Shown here piece by piece: positions 57,894 to 64,000 of a stretch of 64,000 nt of DNA (positions are counted from its first letter, which is position 1; every line of letters starts with the position of its first letter). Made by a program: the position numbers and the translations under genes. Origin of the DNA: Scalesia atractyloides (lineage: Eukaryota > Streptophyta > Magnoliopsida > Asterales > Asteraceae); the NCBI GenBank assembly GCA_947069175.1, contig CAMTDV010000003.1, positions 30,971,353 through 31,035,352 of the forward strand. The letters are read 5' to 3'. Below the pieces are notes generated by a model. It did not search any database. It was not told the origin of the DNA and saw only the letters and a list, made by a program, of their open reading frames with translations.

Positions 57894-60137
57894 ACCAGAA
57901 TCTAAGACACTAGTAATATCGAACGACTCTATATGATTTATTTAAACGTTTTCCAAAAACATTTGTTTACCCAGTCATAATTATTTTCAATTTGTCTTAG
58001 TTTGGTTTCAAAGTTTAGCGGAAGCATTAGTTTCTAAGTTTGCGGAAGCATTAAAGTAAAGTAAGGTAAAGTAACGGGCGCCAACACAAACGCCAAAAAC
58101 CAAAAATCCCAAACAATATTCGTAAATGAGACTCGATAAAAATATGTCTTGGTCAATGCAAGTGAGTGCACCTAGCTCTCCTGGCGTCCTGAGAAACATG
58201 TAAAGAAATAAGTGTCAACATTAAAGAAGAGTGAGTTCATAGGTTTTTATAAGTTCATTAGTTCGGTTAAAAGTTTGTTTCCCCCGTTATCCCTAACCCG
58301 GGATAACGATTTAGTTCCATTATTCCTAACCCGGAATAATATTGATGGTTCCATTATCCCTAACCCGGAATGATAATGATGTTCCATTATTCCTAACCCG
58401 GAATAATAATGATGTCGGTTCGTAATTAAGTTCAATGTTAACATGTAAGTAGCGAGCCTAAAGTTATGTCACATAAGTGTTCGCGATCGAAGCTGACTGT
58501 TGTGCCTCCATGTTGCCAGGCCTATCATTGACCATGACGAAAGTTAGGCCAAATTATTCACCCGTTGACCATACCCGGTCGGCTAGCGCGACTAGCTCGG
58601 GTGGGGCTTGTCGGGCCCAGTAGTACTACTTATAATTTCACCGCTATCTAACCCAATAATAACGATCCGAGAGTTTGTTGAGGACTTCCGTGATATAGCT
58701 GCTTAGTGACCATAACATACATTAACATTAACTTAGTTACCGAGTAGTTTAACGACGTTAATTTCGCATAACGTAAAAAGATAGAGTTATAGAATGTATA
58801 CATGTTTCTCCCCTGTTGTTTAAGACCGGATAAAATAGGGGCCGTGAACTCACCTTTAATTGCTCGGTTAGTGTGACACAGAAGTAGCAAATGATGGGAC
58901 CGCTAATTATGAGATCCGACTCGATAAACAACTACCAAATTTTCAGAATTTACACAGCTTCAGTTACTGCACTTAAATGACCACTTAAAAATATCAAACG
59001 ACCTTAGAAAAATATGAATCCAGCGACATTAGAAGCGTTTTTAAAAAATATACGTTTTAGGCTTTAGAAAATCCATTTTTCAATAAATAATGACCAGGTT
59101 ACAGCCAACTGAAGTTGGCTGTAAATACCATTCAGCAACCTGTTTTCGACTTTCATCGCAATAGAACACGCTTAAACGATCAAGATTCTAATTAACAATG
59201 ATCAAGAACAGGTTTGTTTGTCATATATCATTATGTATATCAATACCCATGCAAACCCTAATCATATGATATGATTTTTATCACAAAAACGCAGCCTATG
59301 ATTTTTGTATTCATCCAATCATCACAATCGCAAAAACTCGCACAATCAACCGAACTAAACATAAATTATAACACTTTTCATAACAATGATTCAGACAATA
59401 CACACAATCATGATCAACATTTCATAAACCCTAATGTGATTTGCAAAACAATTAAAATTCTAACCTTGATACGATGAAGATTAGCGAACCGGGAACGAGA
59501 TTGGAATCAATCCGAGGATCGAAGAAGTTGCGACCGTGAGTGGGGGGGGGCTGCCGTCGGTTTTCCTTGTAGCTAGGGTTTCTTGATTTTTTTTTAAAAA
59601 CTTAACCCATGCATACTTGTATATATATAGTGCAAGGGAAAAGAAGAAAAGGAGAAGGGTGGGGGTGGGCTTGCGGCCGCAAAGGGGGGGGGGGGCGGTT
59701 TGGTTGAGTAACTTGGGCCTCAAGTTTAGGCTAGTTACTTGGGCCACAAGGAAGTGAGGTCGACACGTTTCGCGGTTCGGTTCGGCTATTTATTTAATAT
59801 ATATTTTTTATAAACTAATAATCGCGAAATCAAACCATGATATAATAATTCACAAAACTTATAAACGTCTAATAACACATAGCACGTAATTCACTCGATG
59901 AGTTCACAAAGTTAGCGTAGTTATTGCGAGCGTGTAATTTAAATTCTCCGAATCAAATTAGCGCAGGAATGAATAACCGTGAAGTAGTGCGTTTAAGATA
60001 CCTGAAAAACCAGGATGTCACATTATCCCCATGTTGAAAGAATTTTCGTCCCGAAAATTGAGTAAACACGGTTTAGAATGCAACGCACAAAGATTCAGTT
60101 TGTTAGCAATGGTACAAGAAATTCCCAGGCTGTCACA
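57841..60137 (-). repeat. 3' LTR of E (2297 bp)
   Basis: On the minus strand it begins TGTGACAGCCTGGG and ends GGGTGTGACA. A second PPT plus TGTGACATCCTGG lies 115 bp inside (start at 60022). Hairpin array with four units at 58286-58407. TATA-like TATATATA near 59621. G-runs at about 59540-59550 and 59685-59696. Confidence 0.92.
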
Positions 60138-60148
60138 TCATCCCCATG
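60138..60148 (-). promoter_or_regulatory. Polypurine tract of E
   Basis: Minus strand CATGGGGATGA directly before the LTR start, identical to D. Confidence 0.85.
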
Positions 60149-60173
60149 TTGAAAGAATTTTCGTCCCGAAAAT

Positions 60174-61690
60174 TTAGTTGGTGGTAACGTTAGCTTGCTG
60201 CTCAGCTGCAAAAAGGTGTGGATATTTGCTTTTCATTTGGTCCTCTCTTTCCCACGTGAACTCCGGTCCACGCTTAGAATCCCAACGAACCTTGACGATC
60301 GGTATCTTGCTGTGCCTTCGAGTCATGATCTCACGATCCATGATCTCGATAGGTTGTTCCACAAAGTGCAGTTATTCATCCACTTAAATCTCATCCAATG
60401 GTATAACTAGGGTCTCATCTGATAGACACTTCTTCAGATTTGACACGTGAAAAACGTTGTGAACTCCACTGAGTTCGGCAGAAAGGTCTAATTGATAAGC
60501 TACGGGCCCGATACGTTTCAAGATCACAAATAGGCCTACGTACCGTGGGTTTAGTTTGCCTCGTTTCCCAAAACGGATTACACCTTTCCAGGGTGACACC
60601 TTTTGTAGGACGCGGTCGCCTACTTGAAATTCGAGCGGTTTGCGTCGTTGATCAGCGTAGCTTTTCTGTCAATCTCGTGCCCTGCCATGCAGTTTCTGAT
60701 TTGCACAATCTTTTCAGTAGCCTCAAGTATCAACTCAGGACCTGTGAGTTGACTATCACCGACTTCTGCCCAACAGACCGGTTATCTACATTTGCGACCG
60801 TATAATGCTTCAAACGGTGCCGCTTGAATACTCGTATGGTAATTGTTGTTATACGAGAATTCCACTAAAGGCAGATGGATTTCCCAACTGTTCCCAAAGT
60901 CTGCCACACACGCCCTAAGCATGTCTTCCAAGGTCTTTGATCGCTTGAATCTGTCTGAGGGTGATAAGTTGTGCTCATATCTAAGCGTGTGCCCAACGCT
61001 TTCTGAAGTGACTGCCAAAAGTTGGACGTGAAATGAGCATCTCTGTCTGAGATAATGGATGTTGGCACTCTGTGCCGAGAAACTACTTCCTTAATGTAGA
61101 TGCGAGTCAGCCTATCCATCTTATCTGTTTCTTTGATCGCTAGGAAGTGTGCGGACTTAGCTAAACGATCCACGATCACCCAGATGGTATCGCAACCACC
61201 CGGAGTTCGCGGGAGTTTAGTGATAAAGTCCATCGAGATCTGATCCCATTTCCACACTAGGATCTCAGGTTGTTGAAGTAGCCCTGATGGCTTCTTGTAT
61301 TCCACCTTGACTTTCGCACAAGTCAAACACTTGCTCACGTAGGTGGCTATATCCACTTTCATGTTGGGCCACCAGTATGCGGCTTTAAGGTCTTGATACA
61401 TCTTATCCAAACCAGGATGGACAGAGTATCGGGATTTGTGAGCTTCGTCCATAACTAGCTTTCTGAGGTCTCCGTAGAGAGGTACCCATATACGATTCAT
61501 GAAATACCGGGCACCATTGGGTTTTACTTCCCAATCGCGTTCCATCTTTCCCACAGATTCGGCCTTGATGTTTTCTTCCTTAACTGCTTCTAGCTGCGCA
61601 TCGCGTATCTGTTCGGGTAACCCCGAATGAATGGTGAACTGTAGTGCTCGTACCCAACGAGGTTTCAAGTGCTCCTTCCTACTGAGAGCA
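60174..61690 (-). pseudogene. E integrase and chromodomain, broken
   Basis: Chromodomain at 60174-60362: EIMDREIMTRRHSKIP, VKVRWDSKRGPEFTWERED. A TAA near 60384 (two C to T changes relative to D) separates it from 60384-60599 (WKGVIRFGKRGKLNPRY). Upstream, the frame open to 62301 has the zinc domain KSRYSVHPGLDKM with KCLTCAKVK, then MDFITKLPRTPGG and SIISDRDAHFTSNFW. About 10 bp are deleted at ~60945, right after YHPQTD, disrupting the block with the catalytic Glu. Confidence 0.9.
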
Positions 61691-62373
61691 TCAGCTACCA
61701 CGTTAGCTTTACCCGGGTGATACCGAATGGCACATTCATAATCGTTCAGGAGTTCGACCCAGCGACGCTGTCGCATGTTCAACTCCTTCGGGTCGAAGAT
61801 ATGCTGGAGGCTCTTGTGATCTGTATAGATTGTGCACTTTGTTCCATATAGGTAGTGTCTCCAAATCTTAAGCGCAAACACCACTGCTCCCAATTCCAGG
61901 TCATGTGTTGTGTAGTTTTTCTCGTGAACCTTCAATTGTCGGGACGCATACGCGATAACCTTATCACGTTGCATGAGTACGCATCCCAATCCCTGAATGG
62001 AAGCGTCATAATATACCACAAAATCATCAGTCCCTTCTGGCAAGGACATAATGGGTGCACTGCAAAGTTTCTGCTTCAGCAATTGAAATGCCGCTTCCTG
62101 CTTGTCACCCCAAGCATACTTAGTGCCTTTCTGGGTGAAAGTGGTAAGCGGTTGCGCGATCTTTGAAAATCCCTCGATGAAACGTCTGTAGTAACCAGCC
62201 AAGCCCAAAATTTGGCGGATCTCTGTCGGTGTCCTGGGTGCTTCCCAGTTCTTGATAGCATCGATCTTGGCGGGATCAATGTGGATGCCCTTTTCATTCA
62301 CGATATGCCCGAGGAACTGAACTTCCCGAATCCAGAAATCACACTTTGAAAGCTTGGCATATAGTTTCTCCTG
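61691..62373 (-). pseudogene. E RT connection and RNase H
   Basis: The frame 60865-62301 is open for 478 aa; this part covers GIHIDPAKIDAIKNWEAP, LGLAGYYRRFIEGFSK, then RNase H (FVVYYDASIQGLGCVLMQ, YASRQLKVHEKNY, YTDHKSLQHIFDP). It is separated from RT by a TAA at 62374-62376. Confidence 0.9.
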
Positions 62374-63200
62374 TTAAATTAATTCCAGCAATAATCGTAG
62401 ATGCTCAGCATGTTCTTCTTCACCCTTAGAGTAGATGAGTATGTCATCGATGAACACAATGACAAACTTGTCGAGATACGGCTTACACACGCGGTTCATG
62501 AGATCCATGAACACCGCGGGTGCGTTGGTGAGGCCGAAGGGCATGACCAAGAACTCATAATGGCCATACCGAGTACGAAATTCCGTCTTAGAGATATCCT
62601 CCTCCCAGACGCGTAACTGGTGATAACCGGACCGTAGATCAATCTTGGAGTAGTAGCTTGACCCTTGAAGTTGGTCGAAGAGATCGTCGATGCGAAGTAA
62701 TGGGTATCGGTTCTTGACGGTAACCTTATTGAGTTCCCTGTAGTCGATGCACATGCGGAAGGTCCCGTCCTTCTTCTTGACAAAAAGGACCGGAGCTCCC
62801 CATGGCGAAGTGCTGGGTCGGATAAATCCTTTTTCTAACAATTCCTGAAGTTGGGTAGACAGCTCTTGCAGCTCTGCTGGAGCCAAGCGGTACGGGGCCT
62901 TGGCGATAGGAGTTGCATGGTTTGCCAATTCGATTTCAAACTCCACTTGTCGATGTGGTGGAAGACCAGGTAACTCCTCTGGAAATACACCAGAAAAATG
63001 ACGGATGACGGGGATATCTTCTATACGCTTCTCGTCCTTAGGCTGCTCGGTGACCAGTGCGAGCAAAGCGAAGGAGTTCTTCCTTCGAAGATACTTCTGA
63101 GCTTGCATGTAAAAGATGATGCTTGTGACGGCGCCTGCCTTCTCACCTTGCACCATCAAGACTTCATCGATAGAGAGCAGATTACGGATAGATTTCCCGA
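62374..63200 (-). pseudogene. E reverse transcriptase
   Basis: Blocks: FVKKKDGTFRMCIDYRELNK, YSKIDLRSGYHQLRV, RYGHYEFLVMPFGLTNAPA and FVIVFIDDILIYSKG. The FIDD motif is intact (62443-62454 region). The frame 62374-63906 is open for 510 codons and is continuous with the protease. Confidence 0.92.
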
Positions 63201-63545
63201 AGCAGAGAACTTCAGCTCGGACGTCGGATAGCCAGTCCATTCTGGCAACCACGTAAAAACTACCCAGGGTAGTTGTCATCAGATCAATGGTAAAGGTGTG
63301 ACCCGCGAGTTTAAGTTGGCAGCCGGTTACTAAATGGGTCACATCTATAGATTTACCATCAGCTAGTTCTATGACGTAAGGGGTCTCTAGGGGTTTAGGC
63401 GTGAGATTTAGGTTCTTCCTAAAAGACTCAGATATAAAACTCCTATCCACACCCGTATCAAAAAGTACAGTAGGAAAATGTTCGTTAAGGGGAAACTTAC
63501 CGGTGACCACGTTCGAGTCGTTTCTGGCCTCTCCGCGGCCTAGTG
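63201..63545 (-). pseudogene. E protease
   Basis: The active site reads VLFDTGVDRSF: the catalytic Asp is present, but the residue after DTG is Val where D and F have Ala. MDWLSDVR is present. It is in frame with RT. Confidence 0.88.
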
Positions 63546-64000
63546 TGAATGCACGACCTTTGGCACCTCCTGTACCACCATTTCCATTGTTGTTTTTTGT
63601 TGTTGTTGTTGTTGTTGTGGTTGTTGTGGTTGTGGTTGTTGTTGTTGTTGTTCCCACCATTGTTGTTGTTGTTGCGAAGTTACGGGCAGTCTCGCTTGAA
63701 ATGGGTAGTGCTACCGCACTGATAGCACCCTCGGTTAATACCTTGCTGTTGAATGTGGTGCTGATTTTGATTTTGTCGAGACACGATTTCCCCGCGACAG
63801 TCCCTTGCCGCATGTCCCGTTTTGCCACATCGTTGACAGCGATGTCTGGCACAAGGGCCGTGATGATGGAGGTTACAACGATTACATTGCGGCTTTCGAC
63901 CCACATAGCCGCTGGTGTTCTGGGTGTTGTTGGCGGACTGATTATTGTGACCCCGATTGTTGTTGAAATTGTTGAACCATTTCTGGTTTCCTTGTTGTGG
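63546..64000 (-). pseudogene. E Gag C-terminus with zinc knuckles, cut by the window edge
   Basis: CNRCNLHHHGPC, CQRCGKTGHAARDC and CYQCGSTTHFKRDC are read in the frame 63680-63904. The AAC-type repeat (63588-63672) is poly-Thr in the pol frame and poly-Asn in the Gag frame, so a frame change lies within or near the repeat. The N-terminal Gag and any ORF1 lie outside. Confidence 0.85.

Larger units (their letters stand above)
52161..64000 (+). mobile_element. Ty3/Gypsy chromovirus F (left part), broken by E
   Basis: 5' LTR 52161-54857, PBS, ORF1, gag with an intron, protease; the element is cut at 57840 by E and its remainder should lie beyond the right edge after E. The left flank CCTTT (52156-52160) should recur there. 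Same family as D and E but with an older LTR boundary. Confidence 0.9.
57841..64000 (-). mobile_element. Ty3/Gypsy chromovirus E (minus strand), inserted in F
   Basis: 3' LTR 57841-60137, PPT 60138-60148, then chromodomain, integrase, RNase H, RT, protease and late Gag reading towards the right edge. The 5' LTR is outside the window. Left flank GTTTG (57836-57840) should recur after it. Same family as D; FIDD intact in RT. Confidence 0.93.

Overview
The window is a pile of nested long terminal repeat (LTR) retrotransposons from a large plant genome. I see no host protein-coding gene, tRNA, rRNA or CRISPR array. The primer-binding sites match plant initiator-Met tRNA (TGGTATCA-A/G-AGC). The elements are chromodomain-bearing Ty3/Gypsy (Tekay-like, LTRs of 2.3-3.2 kb) and Ty1/Copia with an extra open reading frame after pol (SIRE/Maximus-like). 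The style of the extra ORF and of the His-rich leader ORF suggests an Asteraceae genome; that is an inference from family resemblance, not a database result.

Layout. 1-1308 is the tail of a Gypsy LTR. 1309-28131 is Gypsy element G1: 5' LTR missing its first ~186 bp, PBS, His-rich ORF1, then gag-pol and chromodomain, PPT and 3' LTR. G1 is split by Copia-1 (5584-18758, minus strand), which has an exact 5-bp target duplication CGAAT. G1 lies in the 3' part of a Copia element (A: ORF3 tail 28132-28695, 3' LTR 28735-29439). A, a solo LTR (B, 30306-31017) and Copia-C (31342 onward) all sit in an antisense ORF3 remnant of a still older Copia (H). Copia-C is split by Gypsy element D (34558-45334, target duplication GAAGA) and again at 52161 by Gypsy element F. 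F is broken at 57841 by Gypsy element E (minus strand, same family as D and F), whose 5' half runs off the right edge. Insertion order by nesting: H first, then A, B and C, then G1, D and F, then Copia-1 and E.

Coding content. Almost every gag and pol frame carries stops or frameshifts. The exceptions are two uninterrupted copies of a short ORF upstream of gag in D (37838-38443) and F (55060-55725), encoding a predicted coiled coil with an acidic tail, and long open stretches of RNase H-integrase-chromodomain in D and E. The most interesting signals are an 83-bp GT-AG intron in the gag of F that its relative D lacks, a doubled polypurine tract/LTR start that moved the LTR boundary in D and E but not in F, arrays of perfect short hairpins in the D/E/F LTRs, a family-specific TCGTACGA motif scattered through the non-coding parts of Copia-1, and a poorly characterised ORF3 present in four Copia copies.
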